A stretch of DNA of 64,000 nucleotides from an uncultured Alphaproteobacteria bacterium. GTDB taxonomy: Bacteria > Pseudomonadota > Alphaproteobacteria > Micavibrionales > Micavibrionaceae. How positions within the stretch are numbered: position 1 is the first letter of the stretch; each line of letters begins with the position of its first letter. The position numbers and the translations under genes are program-made. Below are positions 8,829 to 18,179 of this stretch, in pieces. Where the stretch lies: contig CAMLMM010000002.1 in assembly GCA_946481105.1 (NCBI GenBank), forward strand, positions 1 through 64,000. The letters are read 5' to 3'. Under the pieces are notes generated by a model, which was not told where the DNA came from, ran no database searches, and saw only the letters and a program-made list of their open reading frames with translations.

Positions 8829-10613
8829 TTAGTTTCCGCGCAATAGAGTCAGTCTGTCGTATATCTTTTCACGCGAAATGGAGCGGCCAGACCCATATAC
8901 GGCATCGACTTCCAGAGCCTTCTCATAATTTATAATAGCCTTATTATTGTCATGCGCTCTCTCTGCAACAACGGCCATGTTATAATAGTGGCGCGGGTTA
9001 TGAGGGTCCAGAACCGACGCCCGCGACAGGTTATAGAACGCATCCTCATAATTGCCCGAATCTGCATAAGCAACACCCAGCTGTGCCACGACGGCCGCAT
9101 TATTTGGATAATCCTTTTTGAGATCAAGAAGCTTGCTCAATGCCATCGCAGGATATTGCCTGCGAATAAGGCCAGCCAGATTCACAACTGCATCGGCATT
9201 GCCCGGATCAATACGAAGCAATTCTTCATAGGCGCCGACCGCAGCCTCTGGGCTGCCTGTCTTTTGCAATAAAACAGCGCGCCCCATGAGAATACGCCCG
9301 TCACGCGGATTCAAACGGTACAATTCATCATACATCTCGCGGGCAGCTTCATAGCGCTGTAATTTTAATGCACGGCCAGCTGCGATAATTTTTGGCTCAA
9401 GATCGGTGGATGAAATATCTGCCCCGGTAACCTTCGTACCTTTCACCCCACTCGACACTTTCGCAGTTTTTTCCGGCTTTTGAGGCTTGGTAACTATAAT
9501 GATACTTTCCCCCTTACCCTTCGACGCATTCATCGAAGGGGCCGGAATCGACTTGAGAATCTTTCCTTCAGGGGAATCGAAAAAGACGGTTTTAGGTGGC
9601 TCGACAGGTGGCTTTTCTTCCTCCTCCACTTTAACCTTAGGCGCAGAGTCGTTAGCCGTCGCATCAGCTGTCGTCGCGCTGGTATCGGTTAATTCCTGAT
9701 TGGACGGAGGCGCAGCAGACTCTGCCGCAACCGGCGCAGGCTGCACCTCCGGAGATGGAGCAACTGCGGTTGACGATGGCGCAGTATCCACAACCTGAAT
9801 CTCAGCCTTCCCGGATTCTTTAGTCAGATCAACAGACTCCAGCTTGCCTGATACGATTGGCGCCGCTTCCGTCGGAGCGGTTGCGGCTGGCTCCGTTATA
9901 ACTGTTTCTGCAGGGGGCTTGGTCCCCGCGCCATCTGTGGGCGCTGGCATCGGCTCAATCACCGCCTCCGGTTTGACCTCTTCAACAGCAACAATAACAG
10001 GTTCCGGCACTGGTGGCTGAATTGCCAATTCCTGTGCCACGGCGGGAGGGTTATCCAAAGGCGGCAATGGTTGCATATCGCCAGATGCCCCACTCTGGGT
10101 CTGGGCACTATTCGTGTCCAACGGTGGCAAGTCCGCAGGTGGCGTTGTCGCCTGATCAACCGGCGCAATAATCGGAGCGACGGCCGCATCCGCAGGTGGT
10201 GTGCTATCCGCAGGCGTCTCAATTGTGAGTGGTGTCATTTGGCCATTATCGACCGGGGGATTGGCAATAGCCATCACTTCGGGACTGGCCGTTACTTCCC
10301 CACCCATTAGATTGCTTTTAATCTGGTTTATCATATCAGGATTTTTAACATAGAAATATCCGCCGACGCCCGCCACTGCGAGAAGCGCCACGGCGCTGGT
10401 CAGCAGCCCGGCAGAAGATTTTTTCGCCGCCTTCTCAGGAGCTGGCGCGAAAATCCCGTCATCATCCCCATCATCAAGGTCTGTTTCCTCTGATGATTCC
10501 ACAGAAAACATATCTGTTACATCGTGCCTGGGATGAAGATCACCCTGCTCAATAATGATATCATCATTATCATCCGGATTTCTTTGGTTGGAATCAGACA
10601 TATTAGTCACCAT
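8829..10613 (-). CDS. TPR protein of the pilus operon (MshN-like)
   Basis: 594 residues. An acidic cytoplasmic N terminus is followed by one membrane helix (about 69-88), a very long Pro/Ala/Glu-rich disordered stretch (about 100-390) and four or five TPR units at about 405-585. Examples are the segments beginning LKLQRYEAAREMY, TGSPEAAVGAYEE and SGNYEDAFYNLSRA. MSHA operons carry a comparable single-span TPR protein, MshN, thought to help assembly or localisation. The disordered region probably spans the periplasm. A second ATG four codons downstream (10601) is equally possible; no strong Shine-Dalgarno distinguishes them. The next gene starts 3 nt after its stop. Confidence 0.85.
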   Translation of the reverse strand: MVTNMSDSNQRNPDDNDDIIIEQGDLHPRHDVTDMFSVESSEETDLDDGDDDGIFAPAPEKAAKKSSAGLLTSAVALLAVAGVGGYFYVKNPDMINQIKSNLMGGEVTASPEVMAIANPPVDNGQMTPLTIETPADSTPPADAAVAPIIAPVDQATTPPADLPPLDTNSAQTQSGASGDMQPLPPLDNPPAVAQELAIQPPVPEPVIVAVEEVKPEAVIEPMPAPTDGAGTKPPAETVITEPAATAPTEAAPIVSGKLESVDLTKESGKAEIQVVDTAPSSTAVAPSPEVQPAPVAAESAAPPSNQELTDTSATTADATANDSAPKVKVEEEEKPPVEPPKTVFFDSPEGKILKSIPAPSMNASKGKGESIIIVTKPQKPEKTAKVSSGVKGTKVTGADISSTDLEPKIIAAGRALKLQRYEAAREMYDELYRLNPRDGRILMGRAVLLQKTGSPEAAVGAYEELLRIDPGNADAVVNLAGLIRRQYPAMALSKLLDLKKDYPNNAAVVAQLGVAYADSGNYEDAFYNLSRASVLDPHNPRHYYNMAVVAERAHDNNKAIINYEKALEVDAVYGSGRSISREKIYDRLTLLRGN

Positions 10614-10682
10614 GGCGTAATTAGGAGGACCGTTTCACAAAACAAAAGGATTCTATCTGATTTGCTTTGATTTGCATAGTTA

Positions 10683-11420
10683 TTAAGCCGCGCGTTGAAT
10701 AAGCTTGAGAAAGGCGCGTTCCAGATATTTCTCAGCCATCACCGATTTCATTTCTTCTGGCGTTCCCGTAAATGGTGCCCCACCGCCATTAATAACTGTT
10801 ACCTGATCGCATATTTCATCCATATCTGACAAAATATGACTGCTTAAAAGAATGGTGCGCCCTTCACTTTTAAGTTTAAGTATCAGATCTTTAACAAGCG
10901 TCCGTGCCAAAGGGTCGAGACCGCTCATAGGCTCATCCAGAATCATCATTTTGCAGCCGGTCAGCACAGTGGCGATAAGCCCCAGTTTTTGCCTCATCCC
11001 TTTGGAATAGCTCTGAACCCTGTTTTTTAGAACAGCCGGATCTAGCGACAGCCTCTCAGCCATCATCACCATGTCATTTGTCGAAACACTGCGCCCATAT
11101 AGCGAAGCGGCAAACCTGATGAATTCATCTCCCTTGAGGAACCAGGGAGGATCAAATCGTTCAGGAAGGTATGATACATCCGCCTTTGATGCACTTTCCT
11201 GCGACGATATTCCAAATATTTTGACTTCGCCCGCCTTGGGGGACTTTAACCCTAACGATATTTTAATAAGAGTTGTCTTACCCACGCCATTCAACCCTAT
11301 CAGCCCATATGTCTGGCCCGCCTGGATTGAAAAATTTACATCCGTCAGGACAATATGCTCATCATAGGCCGCGACCAGGTTAAGAACCTCAAATGCAGGT
11401 TCATTTGTTTTGGCATTCAT
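10683..11420 (-). CDS. ABC transporter ATPase within pilus operon
   Basis: 245 residues with all nucleotide-binding motifs: Walker A GLNGVGKTT (42-50), signature YSKGMRQKLG (138-147), Walker B MMILDEP (158-164), D-loop SGLDP and switch His in LLSSHILSD. The short ATPase-only form is that of ABC-2 type exporters. No permease is adjacent; the only ABC-2 permease nearby is at 3052-3828 on the same strand. Position between the PilP-like gene and the TPR gene suggests pilus-linked function, as with PilH of Myxococcus; this is inference. A 69-nt spacer follows before the TPR gene. Confidence 0.92.
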   Translation of the reverse strand: MNAKTNEPAFEVLNLVAAYDEHIVLTDVNFSIQAGQTYGLIGLNGVGKTTLIKISLGLKSPKAGEVKIFGISSQESASKADVSYLPERFDPPWFLKGDEFIRFAASLYGRSVSTNDMVMMAERLSLDPAVLKNRVQSYSKGMRQKLGLIATVLTGCKMMILDEPMSGLDPLARTLVKDLILKLKSEGRTILLSSHILSDMDEICDQVTVINGGGAPFTGTPEEMKSVMAEKYLERAFLKLIQRAA

Positions 11421-11427
11421 GATGACA

Positions 11428-12102
11428 TCATCCGGGAAGGAATATGCGCGTATCCAGATTGAACGTCTGGTTGGCGCGCAGCCGTATAGGGAATATCTGG
11501 TCGGTTTTTATATCGTACCAACGGAGTTCGATAAAGTCTTTAAAGACCTTAAGATCTACAATTTCCGATGGCAGCGCGTCCGGTGTCAACCGCATGTTGT
11601 TAAGCCAGATAGTCCAGTCATCCGGCGATATATACGCAATACCGGCAAGCTTAATATCACGAATAATAATACCACGACGAAAATTCGGGTCGTTCGGATC
11701 TCCCGGATCCTTAAGTTCCTGCAAAGTCGGGATACGGGTATTAAACCCGATGCGCGCTTCCCGAAGCAACGCATATTGCTGCGGCGTGAAAACGAGAGAC
11801 GGAATGCTACTGCGAACAAAAATTTCCTTTTTCTTGTCGCGCTTTTTCAGGTCAGCTTCGATCTTACGCAGAATTTTTATTTCAGGCGGCAGATTTTCTT
11901 CTTTTATAGTGGCCGCTGCAGGTGTCATCCCCAGCGAGACTTCGCCACCTGACGGGACAGCCGTTGCATCATTCAGTGGTGCCAATGGCTGAGATGGCTG
12001 CTCTGTCGGCAGTCCTCCATCCTGTTGCGCATAGGCTGACGCCGACGAAAATAATACCAGCGTCATACAGGCAATAATTTTAAAATGGCGCGACAACGTC
12101 AT
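11428..12102 (-). CDS. Periplasmic pilus assembly protein, PilP/MshK/GspC-like
   Basis: 224 residues from the ATG at 12102. An upstream ATG at 12228 is rejected because the true start gives a clean signal peptide (hydrophobic core ending ASAYAQQ) and sits 1 nt after the PilO-like stop. After a Pro-rich linker, the C-terminal ~90 residues resemble the HR-like domain of PilP/GspC, with IKLAGIAYISPDDWTIWLNN and a DFIELRW strand. In related systems this protein links the inner-membrane PilN/PilO complex to the secretin. The family call is from pattern and operon position, not strong motif identity. Confidence 0.75.
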   Translation of the reverse strand: MTLSRHFKIIACMTLVLFSSASAYAQQDGGLPTEQPSQPLAPLNDATAVPSGGEVSLGMTPAAATIKEENLPPEIKILRKIEADLKKRDKKKEIFVRSSIPSLVFTPQQYALLREARIGFNTRIPTLQELKDPGDPNDPNFRRGIIIRDIKLAGIAYISPDDWTIWLNNMRLTPDALPSEIVDLKVFKDFIELRWYDIKTDQIFPIRLRANQTFNLDTRIFLPG

Positions 12103-12103
12103 C

Positions 12104-12748
12104 CTAATTCCCTTCCCCAAGCGGCACAGCCGAATCTTTGGCTGCCATCGTATACCAGTCGAACACAATATCTCCGCTGACCAGTGCCGTCGGATCGCCG
12201 CCACCGATTTTACGAAGCATGGCCGCATTTAATATTTCGTTCCGCGCCAATTTAATACTTACGATATCAACGGCACCGGGAAATTTTTGATCAAGAAATT
12301 TCAGGAACGTATAAATATCAACATCATCAAGCGATTTTGCCGCGAGCGTAATAGTCGTTTTGATCACCGTCTGATTAGCCTGATCCGCCATCGGGTCGGC
12401 AATCTGCTCCCCCGCGCTCACTTTCAGACCAGCTTTCAGTAAACCAGCCCTGTCACTAAACTTGGTAAGCGTTTCAATTGCCAGGACACGATCCTGATTA
12501 TTGAAGAACCCGTTATATTCCAGCTCTTTGAAATTGCGTAACTGGCTTTGCAGAAGAACGAATTCTTCTTTCATCTTCGCCACTTCCTGACGCTTGGCCT
12601 CGACATAGTTCTTTGTGTCTGTCAGTTTTCTTTCTTCCTCGGCACGCATGGGCTGCAGGTAGTAATAATAACCTACGCCAAGCCCCCCATTAAGAAGCAC
12701 GAGCAGAACCATAAACAAAATAACTTTAACGCCAAGAAGCCGTATCAT
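12104..12748 (-). CDS. Pilus assembly protein PilO/MshJ-like
   Basis: 214 residues: one N-terminal membrane helix (about 8-28), a coiled-coil (about 33-75) and a small periplasmic ferredoxin-like domain. That is the PilO/GspM/MshJ layout. It pairs with the PilN-like half of the preceding gene, which it overlaps by 4 nt. In known systems this dimer forms the periplasmic ring beneath the secretin. Confidence 0.82.
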   Translation of the reverse strand: MIRLLGVKVILFMVLLVLLNGGLGVGYYYYLQPMRAEEERKLTDTKNYVEAKRQEVAKMKEEFVLLQSQLRNFKELEYNGFFNNQDRVLAIETLTKFSDRAGLLKAGLKVSAGEQIADPMADQANQTVIKTTITLAAKSLDDVDIYTFLKFLDQKFPGAVDIVSIKLARNEILNAAMLRKIGGGDPTALVSGDIVFDWYTMAAKDSAVPLGEGN

Positions 12749-14382
12749 TTCATAGCCTTTTTAATAGTAATCTCTGCCTGATAGCGCTCACTCGTTGCGC
12801 GCGCGCTCGCCGTCAACCCAACCTCACGGTCAATTTCCCCTTTATAGGTCAGATCTTCAAGCGGTTTACTGACCTCAATTTCATACCCCTTAGCCAGAAT
12901 TTTTTGGGAGATGCGATTGGCAAGCTCCTGCATATCTTTATTCCCATCCTGTGGCCGTATATTCCCAGCAAAACTGAGTTTGAGAACAAGACTAACATTC
13001 CGTGTATTCGCTTTAGTCGCCGGATCTGAAGGATTGGCATTTGGCGCAGTAAGGGCGTCCCCCTCATTCTTATATTCAAAGCCGTCAATACGAAGCGTTT
13101 CAAGACTGCGCGACACGTCCTCAATCAGAGCCAGCACATCCGTACGCTGTGAAAATAAGCGTCCGTGTATATCCAAAGACCCCTTAATAAGATTCACATC
13201 GATGCCCATCATCTCTTTGCGCTTGACCTCTTCCTGATAGAGACGGTCAATTTCCGTTTTCCGGTTTTCAGCCACTTCCAGGTTTCGCGAGGCGCGGTAA
13301 ATTCCCTGCGCCTCTTCTGACGAGATATAGAGGGCCCCCGCCAGTATGACATTCAAGCCAAGCATGATTGCCGTGGCTGTTTTACGCGGACGGGCAATAG
13401 CCTGCAATTCGCGCGACACCAGGGGCAATGTGAGGCCGACTTTTTTAGCTACCCATCCTGCATGAAGACCGTCTGCATAATGGCTTGCCCCTTGGGGGTC
13501 ACGCAAGCTGATATTCAGTAACCTTCCAGCTTCCAAAGGAGACAGTGCCTCAAAATTGCAAGGCACATTAATCAGATCCTCCAGCAGGGCCGTATATTGC
13601 GGGTTCCCAACCACCATAATATTAATCCCGTCCTCGGGAGAATAGCCAAAGCGCGACAGGTAGCTAAGCGTAGCCTGAAGTTCCTGCGATACATCACCCG
13701 CCCATATTTCGACTGCCTCCGGATTAGGTTCGTCGACCGGCGTTACACGCGTTAAGGCCAATTCACCCCCGCGTATAACTATCTGCCGTAATCCACCCCC
13801 ATGATGCTGCCCAATGAGAATGGACCAGGTTGCCCCTGACGTCCCACCCCAGCGCTGCGCAAGCTTACCTGACAGGGTTTTTACCATCTGCACGGATTCG
13901 ACGGGCAGCAACCCATAGCCAGAGACCCCAACTTCGGATTGGGACAGACCACGCACCAGGCGGGAATAGGATTCAGTCGACGGAACAGCCGCGAAAAGAT
14001 ATGGCTCACCACGCGGACCTTCTTGCTTAGGCGCCGCTTTATCAACTTCTGCCTTCAACGCCATGGCCGCGCGCATTGGATAATTCGGGAAAGATACGTT
14101 CAGACGACGCTGAACCATATTCTTTTTGTCGAGCAGCGTAACAACGACCACCTTTTCCTTGCGGTAATGCTGCTCTACAGCGTCATTAAGTATTGTTACG
14201 GATGTACCACGCACGGGATATAAAAGTTGTTCAATGCGCGAGTCAAACCCCTCTCCCTTCCATGTTTCCGACCCGACAAAAGAGACGGTTTTACCTTTGA
14301 CCTGGTGCAGCGTCACCCCATCATCCGTCAGAAACAAAACAGCGCGGGAGGAAAATGGGTTAGAAAGGGAAAATCCAGCCAT
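12745..14382 (-). CDS. PilM-PilN-like fusion (GspL/MshI type)
   Basis: About 545 residues. The N-terminal ~330 look like an actin-fold PilM/GspL cytoplasmic domain. A membrane helix at about 338-355 follows (AIMLGLNVILAGALYIS), then a coiled-coil and a C-terminal periplasmic domain of PilN/GspL type. One polypeptide thus covers what type IVa systems usually split into PilM and PilN. In related machines this part connects the assembly ATPase to the periplasmic ring. Start choice is uncertain: a GTG at 14394 immediately follows the upstream stop, while the ATG at 14382 has a weak AAGTGG about 8 nt upstream. Confidence 0.82.
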   Translation of the reverse strand: MAGFSLSNPFSSRAVLFLTDDGVTLHQVKGKTVSFVGSETWKGEGFDSRIEQLLYPVRGTSVTILNDAVEQHYRKEKVVVVTLLDKKNMVQRRLNVSFPNYPMRAAMALKAEVDKAAPKQEGPRGEPYLFAAVPSTESYSRLVRGLSQSEVGVSGYGLLPVESVQMVKTLSGKLAQRWGGTSGATWSILIGQHHGGGLRQIVIRGGELALTRVTPVDEPNPEAVEIWAGDVSQELQATLSYLSRFGYSPEDGINIMVVGNPQYTALLEDLINVPCNFEALSPLEAGRLLNISLRDPQGASHYADGLHAGWVAKKVGLTLPLVSRELQAIARPRKTATAIMLGLNVILAGALYISSEEAQGIYRASRNLEVAENRKTEIDRLYQEEVKRKEMMGIDVNLIKGSLDIHGRLFSQRTDVLALIEDVSRSLETLRIDGFEYKNEGDALTAPNANPSDPATKANTRNVSLVLKLSFAGNIRPQDGNKDMQELANRISQKILAKGYEIEVSKPLEDLTYKGEIDREVGLTASARATSERYQAEITIKKAMK

Positions 14383-14394
14383 AGAAAAAACCAC

Positions 14395-15612
14395 TTACAT
14401 ATTTATATGTTCAAAGCTTGAGTAAATAGGCCCGAAGACAGCAACCGCGATCCAGAGAATCATAACACCAAGAAGGGCGGTTAGCATAGGCTCAATCATT
14501 GTAATAAGTGCCGATACCGCTTCATCCACGTCCCTGGTATAGAAATCCGACACCTGCTGCAGGACGGGGGTCAGGTTTCCTGACTCCTCCCCGATCTTAA
14601 CCATTCGGATCACGAGGGTTGGGAATTCACCCGAAGAATTAAATGCCTTGGAAAGTGGGGCCCCCGCCTGAACCTGAGCCTGAACAACCTCAAGCGCCTC
14701 AATTAGCGCCAGATTGCTTACCGTTTTCTGCGATGACTTCAGGCAATTAATCACGTCGATGCCGCTGGAAAAAAGCGCCCCAAACGTCTGGGCATATCTG
14801 GCAATGGTGATTTTACGAATCAATGGGCCCGCTATCGGCAATTGAAGGAAAAGCGAGTCCATCTGATACGCAAATCCTTCTGAATTCTTGCGCATCCCTT
14901 TGTAAACTGCAAAAAGCGTAATGGGCGTCAGTAATACAACCCACCAGAACTCCTGAAAGAATTCCGAGGTCGCCATAAGAGCTGTCGTATAGAATGGAAG
15001 CTCCTGCCCCAAATTTTTGATAAACCCGACAATCTGCGGGACGACCACACCCATCATCACGACAATGGTTAACACGACGACAAGCAGCAATATGGTCGGA
15101 TAGCGCGTAGCTTTCTTAATCTTGCTCTGCATGTCATCAACCCATTTAAGGTACTTGATAAGTTGAGCATAGGATTTCTGAAGATCACCCGTATCTTCAC
15201 CGGCTTTTATCAGCGAGATATACAGATTGCCAAACACATTGGGATAATTCCCCAGCGCCTCTGAAAGAGAACTCCCCTCCGACACCGTGCGATGAACATC
15301 CGTCATCATATCCTTGAGGGTTTGATTTTCTGACGAGTCCCTGACATCTGCCAGCGAATCCAGCATAGGCACCCCAGCGCTCTGCATCTGTTCAAGATGC
15401 ATGAAGAATTGAATCATATCGCGGACTTTAACGCGGGGCCGGAAAAACGATACCCCACCAAGATTTTTCTCACTCGCTACAGGTTCAAAACTGACAAGCT
15501 CCATGCCGGCGCTCTGGAGCTGGTTAAAAAGATCAACCTCATTGGCCGCCGAAATAACGCCACGAATTGGCCTTCCCTTGGCGTTATAAGCCTTATACTT
15601 ATAAGGTTGCAT
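14395..15612 (-). CDS. Pilus inner-membrane platform protein, GspF/PilC/MshG family
   Basis: 405 residues, normal length for the family. It has two repeated T2SSF domains (about 65-190 and 270-390) and three membrane helices. Family hallmarks are QMQSAGVPMLDSL in the first domain, SSGIDVINCLKS in the second and the terminal GVMILWIAVAVFGPIYS. It forms the rotor/platform on which the assembly and retraction ATPases act. A Shine-Dalgarno AGGGGAG lies upstream of the ATG. The gene lies 47 nt after the assembly ATPase gene. Confidence 0.94.
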   Translation of the reverse strand: MQPYKYKAYNAKGRPIRGVISAANEVDLFNQLQSAGMELVSFEPVASEKNLGGVSFFRPRVKVRDMIQFFMHLEQMQSAGVPMLDSLADVRDSSENQTLKDMMTDVHRTVSEGSSLSEALGNYPNVFGNLYISLIKAGEDTGDLQKSYAQLIKYLKWVDDMQSKIKKATRYPTILLLVVVLTIVVMMGVVVPQIVGFIKNLGQELPFYTTALMATSEFFQEFWWVVLLTPITLFAVYKGMRKNSEGFAYQMDSLFLQLPIAGPLIRKITIARYAQTFGALFSSGIDVINCLKSSQKTVSNLALIEALEVVQAQVQAGAPLSKAFNSSGEFPTLVIRMVKIGEESGNLTPVLQQVSDFYTRDVDEAVSALITMIEPMLTALLGVMILWIAVAVFGPIYSSFEHINM

Positions 15613-15659
15613 ACGGGTGACTCCCCTGAAACTGACTAAGACGGCCCGCGAATGGCGGA

Positions 15660-17522
15660 TTATTCTTTTTGAACGTGAACGGCAGTGGCCAATTCTTCCA
15701 GACTGGTCACGCCTTCCAATATCTTTAGAATACCATCATCCCGCATACTTTTGAATCCCTTTTGTTTTGCAAGGCGCCGCAATTCGACTTTCGTCCCGCC
15801 ACGGGCCACAATTTCGTCCAAGTCTTCATCCATAAGAAGGATCTCAGCAACAGCCACCCGCCCCTTATACCCCTGGCCGGAGCAGGCAGAACACCCCCCT
15901 TGCCGTGCCTTATAGATGGTTGGGGCATCCCCTTCGACCCCCAGAATACGCATTTGGGCTTCATCTGGCGTGAACGCCTCTTTACAATTCGGACACAACT
16001 TGCGCACTAGACGCTGGGCAAAAACCCCAATAATAGCTCCCGCAATCATGCCCGGCTTCAAACCAAGATCCACCAGACGCGGGATAGCCCCAAACGAGTC
16101 ATTTGTATGTAGCGTTGTATAAACCTGGTGACCTGTCATGGCAGCCTTAAGAGCCATTTCCCCGGTGGTCCCGTCACGTATCTCCCCGATAAAAATAATA
16201 TCCGGATCCTGACGCAAAAGAGCCTTAATACCATCAGCAAACTCCAAAATGCCCTCGCGGACATAAGTCTGACGGATCATTGGCAGGGAATATTCAACTG
16301 GATCTTCCAATGTCTGAATATTCACTTCTACCTTATTGATTTCATTAATCATTGAGTAAAGGGATGTACTCTTCCCGCTACCCGTCGGCCCCGTCACGAT
16401 AATAATCCCTTCGGGACGCGCCTGGGCCCGCTTGATGCGGTCCAGATTTTCTGGACTAAATCCAAGCTTTTCCAATGGCTTAATGCTGGCGCTTTTATCT
16501 AGAACACGAAGAACAATATTCTCGCCCCAGACAGTCGGAAGCGATGACACGCGGAAATCAGCCTCCCTATCGCCAATATTCAGGTTAAATCGACCATCCT
16601 GGGGGGCCAATTTGTCGGCGATATTCATTTTCGACATAATTTTGATTCGCTGGGACACACCATTCCAAATTTTTTTATGCAAAATTTGAGCGGTGAACAA
16701 CACCCCATCCAGTCGGTACCGCAAGCGAACAAAGTTTTCTTCAGGCTCAAAGTGAAGGTCCGAAACCCCCATTTTTACAGCTTCACACATCAGCGCATTT
16801 ACCAGACGCACAATAGGGTGAGAATAAGCCTGGTCTGCAGAAACCTTGGCAACATCGTCAGGATTAACCCCCTCACGATCCAGCTCCTTCAGAATATCTT
16901 CAATAACGCTTGAATAGCCATAAGCTGCGTCAATCGCATCAGCAAGAATAGATGGGGAAGCAATCAGCGATTTTATTTCCGTTCCTTTGGGAAGAGCCCT
17001 GCGCAGCGAATCCATCGCCACCACATCATAGGGATCGACAAGTGCTACAACAGCGACATTGTCACGGAAGGATACTGGCAAAACCCGCATATTTTGCGCT
17101 TCTGCCTTTGTCAGCAATGCTAATGCATCGCCATCAAAAACCGTCGATTTGGGATCAAAAACTTCATAGCCTGAAGAATCGGCCAAGTATTGGATCATGA
17201 CCTCTTCTTTGACAAAGCCGAGGTCAATCAGCACCTGCCCCAGCAATTTGCCACTGATTTTCTTTTCCTGCAGCGCAACATTCAATTGGTCTACAGTAAT
17301 AATACCTTGCGCAACCAGACGGTCGCCAATACGGCCACGCGGGTCCGTACTTTTCATTCCGCCTTCGTCACCGAATTGCCCCTGCAAGTTATTACCGGCG
17401 CGGCGCATCAATCCATTAGGACGACCCTTCTGAGACGAAAATGCCTGATCCTGACGCGCAGGCAGATTGGCCCCGCCGCCGGCAGATTCCTTTTTCGGTG
17501 TCAGATCAATAATTTCCATCAA
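15660..17522 (-). CDS. Pilus assembly ATPase, GspE/PilB/MshE family
   Basis: 620-residue hexameric ATPase that powers pilus extension. Its N-terminal MshEN-type domain has two tandem copies of the nucleotide-binding motif: RIGDRL...LNVAL (about 64-84) and LLGQVL...Q (about 93-111). In MshE and some PilB proteins this domain binds cyclic di-GMP. The central N2 domain is followed by Walker A GPTGSGKST (378-386), an Asp box, Walker B DIIFIGEIRD, a His box and a zinc tetracysteine CPNC...CSAC near 525-550. It is the first gene of the minus-strand cluster. The 160-nt gap upstream separates it from a divergent gene and should hold the operon promoter, though no convincing boxes were found. Confidence 0.95.
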   Translation of the reverse strand: MMEIIDLTPKKESAGGGANLPARQDQAFSSQKGRPNGLMRRAGNNLQGQFGDEGGMKSTDPRGRIGDRLVAQGIITVDQLNVALQEKKISGKLLGQVLIDLGFVKEEVMIQYLADSSGYEVFDPKSTVFDGDALALLTKAEAQNMRVLPVSFRDNVAVVALVDPYDVVAMDSLRRALPKGTEIKSLIASPSILADAIDAAYGYSSVIEDILKELDREGVNPDDVAKVSADQAYSHPIVRLVNALMCEAVKMGVSDLHFEPEENFVRLRYRLDGVLFTAQILHKKIWNGVSQRIKIMSKMNIADKLAPQDGRFNLNIGDREADFRVSSLPTVWGENIVLRVLDKSASIKPLEKLGFSPENLDRIKRAQARPEGIIIVTGPTGSGKSTSLYSMINEINKVEVNIQTLEDPVEYSLPMIRQTYVREGILEFADGIKALLRQDPDIIFIGEIRDGTTGEMALKAAMTGHQVYTTLHTNDSFGAIPRLVDLGLKPGMIAGAIIGVFAQRLVRKLCPNCKEAFTPDEAQMRILGVEGDAPTIYKARQGGCSACSGQGYKGRVAVAEILLMDEDLDEIVARGGTKVELRRLAKQKGFKSMRDDGILKILEGVTSLEELATAVHVQKE

Positions 17523-17682
17523 CTATCCTGAACATCTTAGACAACTACATTCCCCGGACGCATAAATGGCCTGAGACTACCCCTAAGACTACTGCGCAAT
17601 TGTTAACAAACACTTAGAGTCTGCACAGATGGTTAAAATTGATATAGAATGCCCCTAGTTAAAACAAAGAAAACAAAAAATT

Positions 17683-18120
17683 ATGGCAACAGAACATCGT
17701 CGTATCGTCTTCACCCACCCTGAAACCACCGCGGCTATCCGCCAGCATGGTGCCAACCAGGGGATAACCTTTCCGAATGGAAAGGTTATCCGCGCCCGAT
17801 TTGCGGGGAATGCCGAATATGAATTTCACTCCATGAAATTATACAAATCTCCCCTGCAGATGGACTATAACGTGCAGGATACCAGTCGCGCCATTACCCT
17901 GACATTTTTTGACGATGTGACGTTTGAACAAAAATATATTAACGTAACGGCAAATTTTGTCAGCGCGGCGTTGATTGAATACTGCGTGGCCAACCGCATT
18001 ATGATGCCTAAAAGAGCCGAAAAAGTTCTGGATTTAACCGAGTTTAATATCTGTATGGACATAAAAATGGAAAATGAAACCAACGAAGCCAGCACTATAG
18101 CCTCCATAACCTTTGAATAA
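17683..18120 (+). CDS. Unrecognised small protein divergent from the pilus operon
   Basis: 145 residues, soluble, no signal peptide or membrane helix. It begins MATEHRRIVFTHP and looks like a mixed alpha/beta domain with several short beta strands (KVIRARFAGN, ALTLTFFDD-like). No family is recognised. The gene is divergent from the assembly ATPase with a 160-nt shared upstream region, so co-regulation with the pilus is possible. It is 59 nt upstream of pgsA. The A-rich stretch before the ATG contains no clear Shine-Dalgarno. Confidence 0.7.
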   Translation: MATEHRRIVFTHPETTAAIRQHGANQGITFPNGKVIRARFAGNAEYEFHSMKLYKSPLQMDYNVQDTSRAITLTFFDDVTFEQKYINVTANFVSAALIEYCVANRIMMPKRAEKVLDLTEFNICMDIKMENETNEASTIASITFE

Positions 18121-18179
18121 CTGGGAAGAACGGCAATTAACAAGTTGAAAGGCCTATTATTTTTGCCTACAACGTAAGT

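Noticed and set aside
3843..17522. A type II secretion system
   Set aside because: PilT and PilU retraction ATPases, the MshN-like TPR protein and a lipoprotein secretin fit a pilus; no GspC/D/G-K set was found.
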